The translations under genes and the position numbers were made by a program. Source: Psychrobacter glaciei (GTDB taxonomy: Bacteria; Pseudomonadota; Gammaproteobacteria; Pseudomonadales; Moraxellaceae). Taken from it: a stretch of DNA of 64,000 nt. Below, in pieces: positions 54,730-63,389 of the stretch. Numbering within the stretch: position 1 is the first letter of the stretch; the number at the start of each line of letters is the position of its first letter. The notes under the pieces were generated by a model. That model had not been told where the DNA came from, made no database searches, and worked only from the letters and a program-made list of their open reading frames with translations. Location: assembly GCF_014652895.1 (NCBI RefSeq), contig NZ_BMZR01000001.1, forward strand, positions 744,001 to 808,000, in the 5' to 3' direction.

Positions 54730-54780
54730 CATGACCCTGTTTAAAAATATTAAGATGTTTTAAACATAAACATGGTCATG
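54730..54780. promoter_or_regulatory. Inverted repeat upstream of gspL
   Basis: CATGACCCTGTTTA and TAAACATGGTCATG are 14-base arms with one mismatch, separated by 23 bases. The structure could be a sixA terminator (no T-run) or an operator; it does not match family A or B. Confidence 0.4.
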
Positions 54781-54840
54781 GGCGCTTACAGAACGTATAA
54801 GTTTGTTATTTTACGGCTTTGATAATTAAGGACACACTTG

Positions 54841-56145
54841 GTGTTACATGTTTGGTTAAGAGCGCAGCACAGTCCGCTAGCTGTCTGGCATGAAGACGTA
54901 CAACAATGGCAGTCAGTTGCTGGCTGGCAACAGTTGCAGGACATTTATAGCAGCTATAAATCCAATAGCCATAAAACAGTATGTTTGTACTTTCCGTCAA
55001 GCCACGTATTACAAGTGGATACCGAGCTTAATGGTGCTCAGCTGAAGCAATTGGGTAATACCGGTAAGCAGTATCTATTTGAAGAGACGTCCTTGACCCC
55101 TGTTGAGCAATTGGCAATACGGCAAACCAGCCTTGCTGATAGCCAGTATTTATATGCGCTCGCGCAGGGTGATATTGAGGCATGGCAGCAAAGTGCCAAA
55201 CTTGTCGGTATGAGTATCGCGGCATTACTGCCTGATTTTTTATTATTATCAGTGCCAGAAGAAGGCGCGGGGCAGCAAATCACTCTATATCAAGATGACC
55301 AGACGATGCTGCTACGCCAATCATTATATCAAGGGATGGCGGTCAGCTATTTACCGTTGATTTTTGAGCGCTTTCCGCAGTTGAGTGAAGTGACTGTGGT
55401 GCCAAGCATTGAAGCTTTTGATAATATCAATTTTTCAGACCTTGATGCTACAAAATCTGATCCTAGTATCGATTTGCAAAACCCAGTAACGACCACCGAT
55501 TTTTCAGCACAAACAGCCGCGCTTATCGCAGATCATCAGCTGCTATTGACTATGTTAACCAGTACGCCAAAGCCGATTGATAGCCCTGAACGTCACGCCC
55601 TTAATTTCTTTATCAAATCAACCGATTCGCAATTATCGCCTTACCTACGTGTGGCAATGATGGTAGCGCTGTCAGCCCTAGTGCTGCAAATAGCGACAGA
55701 TGGGGTGCAGTTTTATCAATATAATCAAGCGACGATGGCAACAAAAACAGCGATTACTAATCAATATCAGTCTTGGTTTCCCGATGAACGTCTAAACCCC
55801 CGCACCAATTTGACCACGCAAATGGCGCCAAAACTGGGTACCAACGGTCAAGCATCCCCACATATAGCCGTGCTATCACGCATATCACCACTGATTAAGC
55901 AATCCTCCTTAAAGGCACAGTCTTTGGTTATGCAACCATCCGCGCTCAGCTTTACTTTGATTGCACCTGACCGAGATAGCCTTGATAAATTTGCCAATAC
56001 CCTGTTCACCCAAGGATTAACAGCCAAGTTAGAACGGGTAAATAGCAATGAGCAAGGGCAGTTTAGTGGGCAAATTACTGTGAGTATAAATGAAGAAGGT
56101 ACTACGCCAGAAAGCGTTGGTGCAGATAAGGTAGCAGCATCTTAA
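54841..56145 (+). CDS. gspL: Type II secretion system protein GspL
   Basis: GspL spans the inner membrane and links the GspE ATPase to GspM and the pseudopilus. The 434-residue protein has an actin-like cytoplasmic domain (LRAQHSPLAVWHEDVQQWQSV start, VCLYFPSSHVLQVDTELNGAQL), one membrane helix (VAMMVALSALVLQIATDGVQ, ~residue 275) and a periplasmic ferredoxin-like domain. Start GTG 54841 or TTG 54838, both downstream of AAGGA; I use GTG. gspM follows after 102 bases. The other gsp genes are not in this window, so the T2SS genes are dispersed. Confidence 0.87.
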   Translation: MLHVWLRAQHSPLAVWHEDVQQWQSVAGWQQLQDIYSSYKSNSHKTVCLYFPSSHVLQVDTELNGAQLKQLGNTGKQYLFEETSLTPVEQLAIRQTSLADSQYLYALAQGDIEAWQQSAKLVGMSIAALLPDFLLLSVPEEGAGQQITLYQDDQTMLLRQSLYQGMAVSYLPLIFERFPQLSEVTVVPSIEAFDNINFSDLDATKSDPSIDLQNPVTTTDFSAQTAALIADHQLLLTMLTSTPKPIDSPERHALNFFIKSTDSQLSPYLRVAMMVALSALVLQIATDGVQFYQYNQATMATKTAITNQYQSWFPDERLNPRTNLTTQMAPKLGTNGQASPHIAVLSRISPLIKQSSLKAQSLVMQPSALSFTLIAPDRDSLDKFANTLFTQGLTAKLERVNSNEQGQFSGQITVSINEEGTTPESVGADKVAAS

Positions 56146-56247
56146 GCTCGCTGAGAACTCCAACTTCTTATGACTGATATATTTTTGATGACAATAAGTA
56201 TTATAGTAGTCACTTGATCGCAAACTATTGGCAATAAAGGTTAGAGA

Positions 56248-56796
56248 ATGAAACGATTACAGCGCCGTGCCAAACGTAGCACCACCGCGCCTAAAGCAAG
56301 CGCCTTTTCAGAGCGGGTGAATAGCTATCAAAATGTCCTATCATCACGCTGGCAGGCATTGTCTCCACGCGATCAATTAGCATTGGCCATATTGTCTGCT
56401 TTTCTGCTGTTATTTGTGGGTGGCTACGGCGGTTATACGGTTCATCAAGCTGCAAGCGATAGCAAAAGTGAGTATCAAGAGCAAATTGCCGACTATTTTT
56501 GGCTGCGTGCGCAAGCGGGTAATATTGATAGTAATACGGTCAATACTGTAGATGGGGCAGCCGCTATGCCACCTGCCAGTACTGTCAGCGCGCTGTTAAA
56601 TACTTCGGGTATTACAGATGCGCAAGTAGTCTCGGCTGGCGATGCAATTCAACTGAGCTTTACCAATGCCAGTCAGGCGGTTGTGAGTGCGGCACTCGGT
56701 AAACTTGAGCAGCAAGGTTGGCAATTTACTCAACTCTCGATGCAACAGGACGTGACCACCAAAGCCATTGAGGTACAAGCGACTGTCACTTCTTAG
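56248..56796 (+). CDS. gspM: Type II secretion system protein GspM
   Basis: The 182-residue protein has a basic cytoplasmic start (KRLQRRAKRSTTAPK), a membrane helix (LALAILSAFLLLFVGGYGGY at ~47-66) and a periplasmic domain ending in a ferredoxin-like pattern. The preceding RWQALSPRDQLAL segment (WxxLSPREr) is the family hallmark. It pairs with GspL in the inner-membrane platform. It follows gspL, as expected. Confidence 0.87.
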   Translation: MKRLQRRAKRSTTAPKASAFSERVNSYQNVLSSRWQALSPRDQLALAILSAFLLLFVGGYGGYTVHQAASDSKSEYQEQIADYFWLRAQAGNIDSNTVNTVDGAAAMPPASTVSALLNTSGITDAQVVSAGDAIQLSFTNASQAVVSAALGKLEQQGWQFTQLSMQQDVTTKAIEVQATVTS

Positions 56797-57124
56797 AATC
56801 ATAGTCAATTCTATATAAGTCAGACTTCCTTTTATCCAAATTATATTGAACCGATGATACGCTTAGGATTTTCTGCATAAGAAAAGTCACAGCGTAAACC
56901 GTGTTTTATTAAAATTACTTTCACCCGCTGTTATTGCTTCATATTTTGAATTGAACTTCATTGAAAAACATCCTATCCGATACAATTAAAGTTTTAGGGC
57001 ACACTTTAATGATGGGTATTTTCTATAAAGTATTTTCATAGGCTTAAAGAAATAAAAATCGGCGTCAACACGCCCTAAGACTAAGACGTCTGATTATAAT
57101 ATGACCTGTTAAGGATCAAGACAC
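56797..57124. other. Intergenic region between gspM and a membrane-protein gene
   Basis: The 328 bases include a degenerate family A element (56994-57077). The rest is AT-rich without recognisable features. AAGGAT precedes the next start codon. Confidence 0.5.
56994..57077. mobile_element. Degenerate family A element
   Basis: TTAGGGCACACTTTAATGAT at the left and GTCAACACGCCCTAA at the right resemble family A ends, but the left arm has diverged (GGGCACAC instead of GGGCGTGT). The interior is unrelated to the other copies. Confidence 0.5.
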
Positions 57125-57553
57125 ATGATAAACGATAATATAAGCGGCAACATGAGTGACAGTAAACGCCGTTCTTTGACCACTTATAATCACATCACCT
57201 ATCTATTGTATGTGATCAGTTATTTCACGGCTGGTCTATTGTGGGTTGTGCCGATTATCATGAATTATGCTAAGCGCCACGATGCGGACGGCTCATGGCT
57301 CGCCACGCATTTTGATTGGCAAATCAAGACATTTTGGTACAGTATCGTCTGGTTTATCATAGGCATTCTTATCATCACGTTTGCTTTGGGTGGCTTTGGC
57401 GTCAGCATGCTTGCTGATAGCAGCAATATAGCCATCGGTTCATTTTTATTGGTCAGTGTTGGTTTTATTATTATGGGCCTTACCTTTATTTGGCACCTTT
57501 ATCGTATTATACGAGGTTGGATTGCCTTAACAGATGGGCGACCTGTGCCATAA
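57125..57553 (+). CDS. DUF4870-like small membrane protein
   Basis: The 142-residue protein has three or four hydrophobic segments (YLLYVISYFTAGLLWVVPII, FWYSIVWFIIGILIITFALG, IGSFLLVSVGFIIMGLTFIW) and the conserved ATHFDWQIKTFW loop typical of DUF4870/TIGR-type Tic20-like membrane proteins in Acinetobacter and Psychrobacter. Function unknown. The ATG at 57125 has AAGGATC upstream; a start at the Met in GNMSDSKRR would also fit. Lies before pyrD. Confidence 0.75.
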   Translation: MINDNISGNMSDSKRRSLTTYNHITYLLYVISYFTAGLLWVVPIIMNYAKRHDADGSWLATHFDWQIKTFWYSIVWFIIGILIITFALGGFGVSMLADSSNIAIGSFLLVSVGFIIMGLTFIWHLYRIIRGWIALTDGRPVP

Positions 57554-57731
57554 TATGGGCAATCTCATATCATTTTGATACGGTGTTTAGCAGCGCTTAT
57601 TGACTTTTTGGAATAGAAATTTGCTGTATGAAACTTTGGTCTTATTTCTGTTAAGCTGATATAATCGCTGCGCTTAACCTCTTTCGTTTTTCTCATTCAT
57701 CATTGCTTTTCGAGCAGGGTCTGTCGTTACT

Positions 57732-58766
57732 ATGTCTTATGCCTTACTTCGCCCTTTTTTATTTAAGATGGATCCTGAACACGCCCATGAGATGACTTTA
57801 TCTTTATTAGACAAAGCTCATAAAGCGCGTGCTTTAGGTTTGGTATATGGTCAGTCGATGCAGCCCACAGACTGTATGGGATTACAATTCGATAATCCAG
57901 TCGGTCTTGCTGCAGGGTTGGATAAAAACGGCGATTATATCGACGCACTGTCCGAGCTTGGCTTTGGCTTTATAGAAGTGGGTACGGTCACGCCAAAGCC
58001 GCAAATAGGCAATGATAAGCCACGACTATTTAGAATCAAGCAAGCCGATGCTATTATCAATCGTATGGGTTTTAACAATCAGGGCGTTGATTATCTGATT
58101 GAAAACGTCAAACGCTGCAAATACAAAGGTAATATCGGCATCAATATCGGTAAGAATGCCAGTACGCCAGTGGAACAAGCCGCTGATGATTACGTCTATT
58201 GCTTAGAGCGGGTTTATCCACACGCTTCCTATATTACCGTCAATATCTCATCGCCAAATACCAAAAACTTACGTGATTTGCAGAGTGGTGAGGCGTTGAC
58301 TCAGCTACTTGATACGATTAAAAATCGTCATAATCAATTGGCAACAGAGTATGGCTTTTATGTGCCATTGGTCTTAAAAGTAGCCCCTGATTTAGAGCCA
58401 CTACAAGTGGATTATATTGCACAGCAGTTGTTAGATTTTGAGATTGATGGTTTGATAGCTACTAACACCACATTGAGCCGTGTCGGTGTCGAAGACTTGC
58501 AAGATGGTGACCAAGCCGGTGGCTTATCTGGTCGTCCAGTGAGCCACATTAGCACCCAAATTTTACAACAATTCTCTGATCAGCTAGATGGTAAAGTAGC
58601 TTTGATTGGCGTGGGTGGTATTGATAGCGGTGCCAAAGCGGTTAAAAAAATTGAAGCAGGTGCCGATATGGTACAGCTTTATACTGGGCTGATTTATCGA
58701 GGTCCTGGGCTGGTACAGTCTTGCCTTCAAGCGATTGGTGGCTATTACGATGCCATGGAAGGTTAG
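57732..58766 (+). CDS. pyrD: Dihydroorotate dehydrogenase (quinone), class 2
   Basis: PyrD oxidises dihydroorotate to orotate in pyrimidine synthesis, passing electrons to quinone at the inner membrane. The 344-residue protein has the membrane-contact N-terminus ([20 protein letters not shown]), [31 protein letters not shown], the catalytic Ser in [18 protein letters not shown] and [15 protein letters not shown] with FMN-phosphate binding. Length matches E. coli PyrD (336). cvpA follows 27 bases later. Confidence 0.95.
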   Translation: MSYALLRPFLFKMDPEHAHEMTLSLLDKAHKARALGLVYGQSMQPTDCMGLQFDNPVGLAAGLDKNGDYIDALSELGFGFIEVGTVTPKPQIGNDKPRLFRIKQADAIINRMGFNNQGVDYLIENVKRCKYKGNIGINIGKNASTPVEQAADDYVYCLERVYPHASYITVNISSPNTKNLRDLQSGEALTQLLDTIKNRHNQLATEYGFYVPLVLKVAPDLEPLQVDYIAQQLLDFEIDGLIATNTTLSRVGVEDLQDGDQAGGLSGRPVSHISTQILQQFSDQLDGKVALIGVGGIDSGAKAVKKIEAGADMVQLYTGLIYRGPGLVQSCLQAIGGYYDAMEG

Positions 58767-58793
58767 ACAACCACTAAAAATGAGGCGTTATAT

Positions 58794-59291
58794 ATGAGTG
58801 GTCTAGACATCGTGATTGCTATTGTGGTCTTGATTGGCTTATGGCGTGGCTTTCAGGTAGGCCTCATTAAGACGGCAGTAGGTCTGGTAGGCTGGTTTAT
58901 TGCTCTCATCGCTGCTACACGCTTGGCAGGCTCAGTTGCTCCGCAGTTATCAGGTGTTGTACAAGCTCCTGTCTTACAAATGGCAATGGCCTTTTTAATC
59001 GTTGTGATTGTTATATTAGCGATTATGCATCTAGTGGCTTTTGTATTCTCAGGCGTGCTAAAAACCTTGCGTTTGGGCGTAGTGGACAAAATGGCAGGTG
59101 GTGTCCTTGGGGCAGCCAAAAATGTATTGATGGTGTTGGTTGTTCTTAGTGTTAGCGCACCATTATTGGTACAAATGCCGCAATGGCAAACCTCGGTGCT
59201 CGCGCCTGAACTACTACCTTATGCACCGATGGGCAAAGCTTTGGTCTCAGATGTGCTTGGTATGGCTTGGGATCAAGTCAACCAGTCTTAA
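58794..59291 (+). CDS. cvpA: Colicin V production family protein CvpA
   Basis: The 165-residue protein has four hydrophobic segments starting LDIVIAIVVLIGLWRGFQVGL, the standard CvpA start (GxxRGF), and LGAAKNVLMVLVVLSV later. CvpA is an inner-membrane protein important for envelope integrity and bile resistance in enterics; its mechanism is unclear. Here it lies between pyrD and purF, as in many gammaproteobacteria where cvpA-purF form a unit, but 414 bases separate it from purF. Confidence 0.88.
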   Translation: MSGLDIVIAIVVLIGLWRGFQVGLIKTAVGLVGWFIALIAATRLAGSVAPQLSGVVQAPVLQMAMAFLIVVIVILAIMHLVAFVFSGVLKTLRLGVVDKMAGGVLGAAKNVLMVLVVLSVSAPLLVQMPQWQTSVLAPELLPYAPMGKALVSDVLGMAWDQVNQS

Positions 59292-59705
59292 TGCTTAGAA
59301 CTTGCCTTAGACTTATTATTCGTTCCTAAAGCCCGCATTTCTAACATGCCAAACTTACATATATTTTGATTTTACCAATTAAAATTCCAAAGACTGTCAC
59401 TTTAAAGCTTGTGTTTTTAGAGCATTATTTTCTAAACAATGCGATGCCAAAAATCATGACTGAGTCTTTGTAATTCATCCTTGATAAAAAGTTATTTGAC
59501 AGCATTTAGGGTTCATAAATTCCGATTTATGAATGATTGATGACTTTGCCGACTATACATCAGCAAGGAAGTTGTCATCAATATTTTAAGCTTAAGCAAC
59601 ATCATCAGGTCAGCGGCAAGGGTTAGATAGTTGTTTTTTATAAAACACTGTCAAGATTATGCCGTTATTGTTTTACTAATGTGTGGTTCAAAATAGGATA
59701 TAACT
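59292..59705. other. Intergenic region upstream of purF
   Basis: The 414 bases carry no gene. TTGATGAC (59537-59544) and GTCATCAA (59574-59581) are perfect 8-bp arms around 29 bases, followed by the palindrome TTAAGCTTAA; these could be a purF operator or leader structure. No match to the E. coli PurR box (ACGCAAACGTTTGCGT) is visible. Confidence 0.4.
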
Positions 59706-61241
59706 ATGTGTGGAGTCATTGGAGTTGCAGCTCATGAGCCAGTTAATCAGATTCTTTATGATGGCTTAACAATGCTACAGCATCGTGGGCAAGACGCGGC
59801 AGGTATCGTGACTTTGCAAGATGGTCGGCTTTATTTGCGTAAAGAAAACGGCATGGTACGTGACGTTTTTATGAATCGCCACATGATGAAGCTGGTTGGT
59901 AAGTTTGGTATCGGTCATGTGCGCTACCCGACGGCAGGCAGCTCAAGCAGTGCAGAAGCTCAGCCGTTTTATGTCAACTCACCCTATGGTATTACGCTGG
60001 CACATAATGGTAATTTAACCAATGCTGAAAGCTTGGCTAAAGCCTTGTACAAAGAAGACCGTCGTCATCTGAATACCGACTCAGACTCGGAAGTATTGTT
60101 AAATGTACTTGCGCATGAAATGCAGAATTTGGGCAAAACACATCCAACAGCTGATGATATTTTTGAAGCGGTAAAAGCGGTCTACAGCCGCTGCGAAGGC
60201 GCTTATGGTGTCGTTGCCTTGATTACTGGTCATGGCTTGCTTGCTTTCCGTGATCCAAATGGTATTCGTCCGCTCATCTTTGGTGAGCGTTTGGCAGCCA
60301 ATGGCGGTACAGAATATATGGTTGCCTCAGAATCAGTTGCATTGACTGGCTCTGGTTTTACCATCATTCGTGATGTCAAACCCGGTGAAGCGATTTTTAT
60401 TGATTTAGACCATCAGCTGCATACATATCAGTGTGTTGAGCAGCAAGAGTATACACCTTGTATCTTTGAATATGTTTATTTCGCTCGTCCAGATTCTATT
60501 ATGGACAATATCTCAGTCTATAAATCGCGTCTGCGTATGGGTGAGAAGCTTGGTGATAAAATTCTTGCAGAATGGGGTGAAGATCACGACATCGATGTGG
60601 TCATTCCTATTCCGGATACTTCGCGTACCTCAGCGATGGAGCTGGCGCTTAAGATGAATATCAAGTACCGTGAAGGGTTTATGAAAAACCGTTATATCGG
60701 TCGTACCTTTATTATGCCAGGCCAGCAGCAACGCAAAAAATCAGTACGTCAAAAACTTAGCGCTGTACCGTTAGAATTTAAAGGTAAAAACGTTTTACTG
60801 GTCGATGATTCAATCGTTCGCGGCACTACTTGCCATGAAATCATCCAAATGGCGCGTGATGCAGGTGCACGTAAAGTATTCTTTGCCAGTGCAGCGCCAC
60901 CCGTAAAATATCCAAACGTGTATGGCATCGATATGCCAGTGCGCAGCGAGCTTATTGCTTCAGGGCATAGCGTTGAAGAAGTGCGTAAAATCATTGGTGC
61001 TGATCGCTTGATTTTCCAAGACTTAGACGATTTGATCGAAGCGGTAAAAGACACCAAACACAGCAAAGTCGAAGGGTTTGACTGTGCGGTATTTAATGGT
61101 TGCTATATTACTGGGCAAATCAATGAAGCCTATCTTGAGCATCTGCAAGAGCAGCGCAGTGATACCGCTAAGACTGGCAAAAAAGGCGTACAAATAGTGG
61201 CTGATACACCCGTAGATATGATGGGTGTAGAAGAGCTTTAA
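59706..61241 (+). CDS. purF: Amidophosphoribosyltransferase
   Basis: PurF makes 5-phosphoribosylamine from PRPP and glutamine, the first step of purine synthesis. The 511-residue protein has the catalytic Cys2 (MCGVIGV) exposed after Met removal, [11 protein letters not shown], the glutaminase HNGNLTN and the PRPP-binding [16 protein letters not shown]. No propeptide precedes the Cys, as in the E. coli enzyme (505 residues). A strong terminator follows. Confidence 0.97.
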   Translation: MCGVIGVAAHEPVNQILYDGLTMLQHRGQDAAGIVTLQDGRLYLRKENGMVRDVFMNRHMMKLVGKFGIGHVRYPTAGSSSSAEAQPFYVNSPYGITLAHNGNLTNAESLAKALYKEDRRHLNTDSDSEVLLNVLAHEMQNLGKTHPTADDIFEAVKAVYSRCEGAYGVVALITGHGLLAFRDPNGIRPLIFGERLAANGGTEYMVASESVALTGSGFTIIRDVKPGEAIFIDLDHQLHTYQCVEQQEYTPCIFEYVYFARPDSIMDNISVYKSRLRMGEKLGDKILAEWGEDHDIDVVIPIPDTSRTSAMELALKMNIKYREGFMKNRYIGRTFIMPGQQQRKKSVRQKLSAVPLEFKGKNVLLVDDSIVRGTTCHEIIQMARDAGARKVFFASAAPPVKYPNVYGIDMPVRSELIASGHSVEEVRKIIGADRLIFQDLDDLIEAVKDTKHSKVEGFDCAVFNGCYITGQINEAYLEHLQEQRSDTAKTGKKGVQIVADTPVDMMGVEEL

Positions 61242-61269
61242 GCCGCTACATACTTAAAATTCTGTATAT

Positions 61270-61306
61270 AAAAAGGCTGGATTCTTGATAGAATCCAGCC
61301 TTTTTT
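61270..61306. terminator. Bidirectional intrinsic terminator after purF
   Basis: AAAAGGCTGGATTC pairs perfectly with GAATCCAGCCTTTT (14 bp) around the 6-base loop TTGATA, with an A-run before and a T-run after. It serves purF and possibly the converging DUF2058 gene. Confidence 0.92.
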
Positions 61307-61394
61307 GCGACTTAAAATAAGCGATATTCTTTGGAAAGCCGCTATTTATGGTAAGAGGTGGTATTGGGAAATATGTAGCGCTTTATTGGTAGGA

Positions 61395-61928
61395 TTACCA
61401 CATTAGGTCATCTGGAATCACATAGGCGGCATAAGGATCGTCATCCGCTAACGCATTGTCTGAGGTATCGTTAGACACCACCATAAAGCCTTCCAATTTT
61501 GTATCTATACGATCGGCTAAAGGGCGAGGAAGCAGGGCATAGCTTTCTTCCAAGCGTGCAATGACCACATGACCCGCCACGATTTGATCGTATAATTTTT
61601 GCGTGATAGAGATTTTTTTGACTTTAGCATGATCAACAAATTGATAATTGACCTCACCCTGTGTATCAGTGATTTGATGCTGTCTAATCATTTGGACGAT
61701 ATTGGCCTTTAGCATTTTCTCTTCTAAAAGCTGCTGTTTTTCTTGATTCAGCTTCTGATCCTTCTCTAGCTTTTTCGCTTGGGCTGCTGCCAACGCTTTT
61801 TTAGCTTCCACATTGGACACATCACCAGTGCGCTTGGCATGTTCAGATTGCTTACTTATCTTTTTGGCTTTTTTGCTATCAACCAATCCCGCTTTTAAAA
61901 GTTGAGCTTGTAGGGCATTCTTGGCCAT
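61395..61928 (-). CDS. DUF2058 family protein (YaiL-like)
   Basis: From ATG 61928 (MAKNALQAQLLKAGLVDSKK; AGGTAA upstream) it has 177 residues, the usual DUF2058 size. The N-terminal half is a highly charged, Lys/Gln/Glu/Ala-rich coiled coil (to ~residue 80); the C-terminal half has NYQFVDHAKVKKISITQKL and YALLPRPLADRI, which are typical of the family. Function unknown; the charged N-terminus suggests nucleic acid or ribosome contact, which is speculation. Single gene. Confidence 0.83.
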   Translation of the reverse strand: MAKNALQAQLLKAGLVDSKKAKKISKQSEHAKRTGDVSNVEAKKALAAAQAKKLEKDQKLNQEKQQLLEEKMLKANIVQMIRQHQITDTQGEVNYQFVDHAKVKKISITQKLYDQIVAGHVVIARLEESYALLPRPLADRIDTKLEGFMVVSNDTSDNALADDDPYAAYVIPDDLMW

Positions 61929-62040
61929 AATTATATTACCTAGATGATAAAAATAAAAACTAAATAGTAGCAAATTTTTCGGCAGTGTGCCGTTAATTCA
62001 TTGCAGACAGTAAAAGTGCGTATTGTTGTATGAAACATAA

Positions 62041-62186
62041 TATAGTCGATACTAAATAAAATGGGTACACGACATTATGATGCGTGACTGGCACAAATTT
62101 TTCTTGCTTGCTGTGCCTACGCAGGCAGAAGCTGCAAAAAATTTATACCAGTCACGCTGTCTCTTTTTTATATTGACCTGACTATA
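62041..62186. mobile_element. Family B MITE-like element, copy 4
   Basis: From TATAGTCGATACTAAATAAA to GACCTGACTATA (146 bases). The left arm matches the reverse complement of the right arm of copy 3, and the core reads TTGCTGTGCCTACGCAGGCA. GTGACTGGCACAAATTTTT and AAAATTTATACCAGTCAC are near-perfect inverted arms. It lies between the DUF2058 gene and the end of azlD. Confidence 0.75.
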
Positions 62187-62201
62187 AGTAGTTATTAGCG
62201 A

Positions 62202-62558
62202 TTAAGTCAGTTGAGTAAATAGCCAAAGCAAACCATTAATCGCAGCAATGCCGACAACCATGCTGACCAATAATTGACGGCTCAAATGATAGACCAATAA
62301 TACCAGAAGTAAAGCGCCGATTTGTGCCATTAGTAAATGCAGCTCTGCACTTTGCAGGCCAGTGCGCGCTGATAAATCTTGGTAAGAGAGGCTGGTCAAA
62401 ACAAGCAGTACCATCACGGATAACGGCAAGCTTTCATTTAGGCGGTGTAACCATGGCGTATCCAGCAGATTTTTGGGTATCAAGGCGGGAAGGGCGCGAG
62501 TGATAAAAGTGACAGCAGCCATGGCAAAGGTAGCAAAAATTAGATAACTACTGGTCAT
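62202..62558 (-). CDS. azlD: Branched-chain amino acid exporter subunit AzlD
   Basis: AzlD is the small membrane subunit of the AzlCD (LIV-E) exporter of branched-chain amino acids. The 118-residue protein has four hydrophobic segments and the family pattern FITRALPALIPKNL, LPLSVMVLLVLTSLSY. AGGAGG lies 5 bases before the ATG. It overlaps azlC by 11 bases, so translational coupling is likely. Confidence 0.9.
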   Translation of the reverse strand: MTSSYLIFATFAMAAVTFITRALPALIPKNLLDTPWLHRLNESLPLSVMVLLVLTSLSYQDLSARTGLQSAELHLLMAQIGALLLVLLVYHLSRQLLVSMVVGIAAINGLLWLFTQLT

Positions 62559-63279
62559 GACTTCCTCCTGTTAGGCTGCGTTTGCTCCAAAACCCGCGTG
62601 CCAAAATCATTAGCATACAAATGCTAATCGCGACCAATAACAGCCAGTTGCTAGTAAATAAGGAGGCAACGGCTAAAGCAATTACGGCAATACCGATAGG
62701 GAAATAGCGCTTGATGCTCTGAAATTGCTCATAAGCCAAAATGACAAATAGACATACTAAGGCAAAATCCAAATGTGGTATTAAGTCACTGAGCGTGCTA
62801 CCTATCATCACACCAAGCGTACTCGCTAGCACCCACCAGCTTTGATTAAACAAACTAATAGGTAGGATCAGGGCTTGTCTCGACTCATTGGGTAAACTGG
62901 TCATGACTGAAAAAGTCTCATCAGTCAGGGCAAATAAGCAGTATGTTTTGGCCAGTTTTTGTTTCGGTAAATACTGTAGCAATGGCATGCCATAAAATAC
63001 GTGACGCAAGTTAATAGCAGCAATATTTGTCGCAATATTACCAATCGGTAGACCGGCACTTAGCATGGGCAAACAGGCATATTGCGCCGCGCCCGCATAC
63101 AAAACAATACTGAGCATAATTGTTGCCCACACAGGGATGCCAGCAACTTGCGCCAGCACACCAAAGGCGATGCCCGCAGGCAGATAGCCCATCGCGACTG
63201 GCAGGCTCTTCTTAAAGCCTTCTGTCCAATTATAGTGAGCCGCTTGTTGATGATTTAGTTCATTTGAATGAGTAGTCAC
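62548..63279 (-). CDS. azlC: Branched-chain amino acid exporter subunit AzlC
   Basis: The 243-residue membrane protein is the large subunit of the AzlCD exporter. Family segments are GFKKSLPVAMGYLPAGIAFG, VLYAGAAQYACLPMLSAGLP and INLRHVFYGMPLLQYLP, followed by the TDETFSVMTSLP motif. The start is GTG at 63279, with AGGAT 6 bases upstream. Overlap with azlD makes them one operon. Confidence 0.92.
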   Translation of the reverse strand: MTTHSNELNHQQAAHYNWTEGFKKSLPVAMGYLPAGIAFGVLAQVAGIPVWATIMLSIVLYAGAAQYACLPMLSAGLPIGNIATNIAAINLRHVFYGMPLLQYLPKQKLAKTYCLFALTDETFSVMTSLPNESRQALILPISLFNQSWWVLASTLGVMIGSTLSDLIPHLDFALVCLFVILAYEQFQSIKRYFPIGIAVIALAVASLFTSNWLLLVAISICMLMILARGFWSKRSLTGGSHDQ

Positions 63280-63389
63280 ATGACATCCTGATTTTTCTGA
63301 CTGTATTTTTATAATTGATGGTCGGTCTTTATTTGATAAGACTAAGAAAGTCCTATTTTTTAGGTAAATAAATCTTTAGATCATCCATG

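Larger units (their letters stand above)
54515..54840. other. Intergenic region between sixA and gspL
   Basis: The 326 bases hold a complete family A element and, right after it, a 14-bp inverted repeat (54730-54780). Only ~55 bases remain before the gspL start. Confidence 0.65.

Noticed and set aside
59537..59581. Inverted repeat upstream of purF as a PurR operator
   Set aside because: It does not resemble the PurR consensus, and the arms are only 8 bp with a 29-base loop; noted only as part of the intergenic region.
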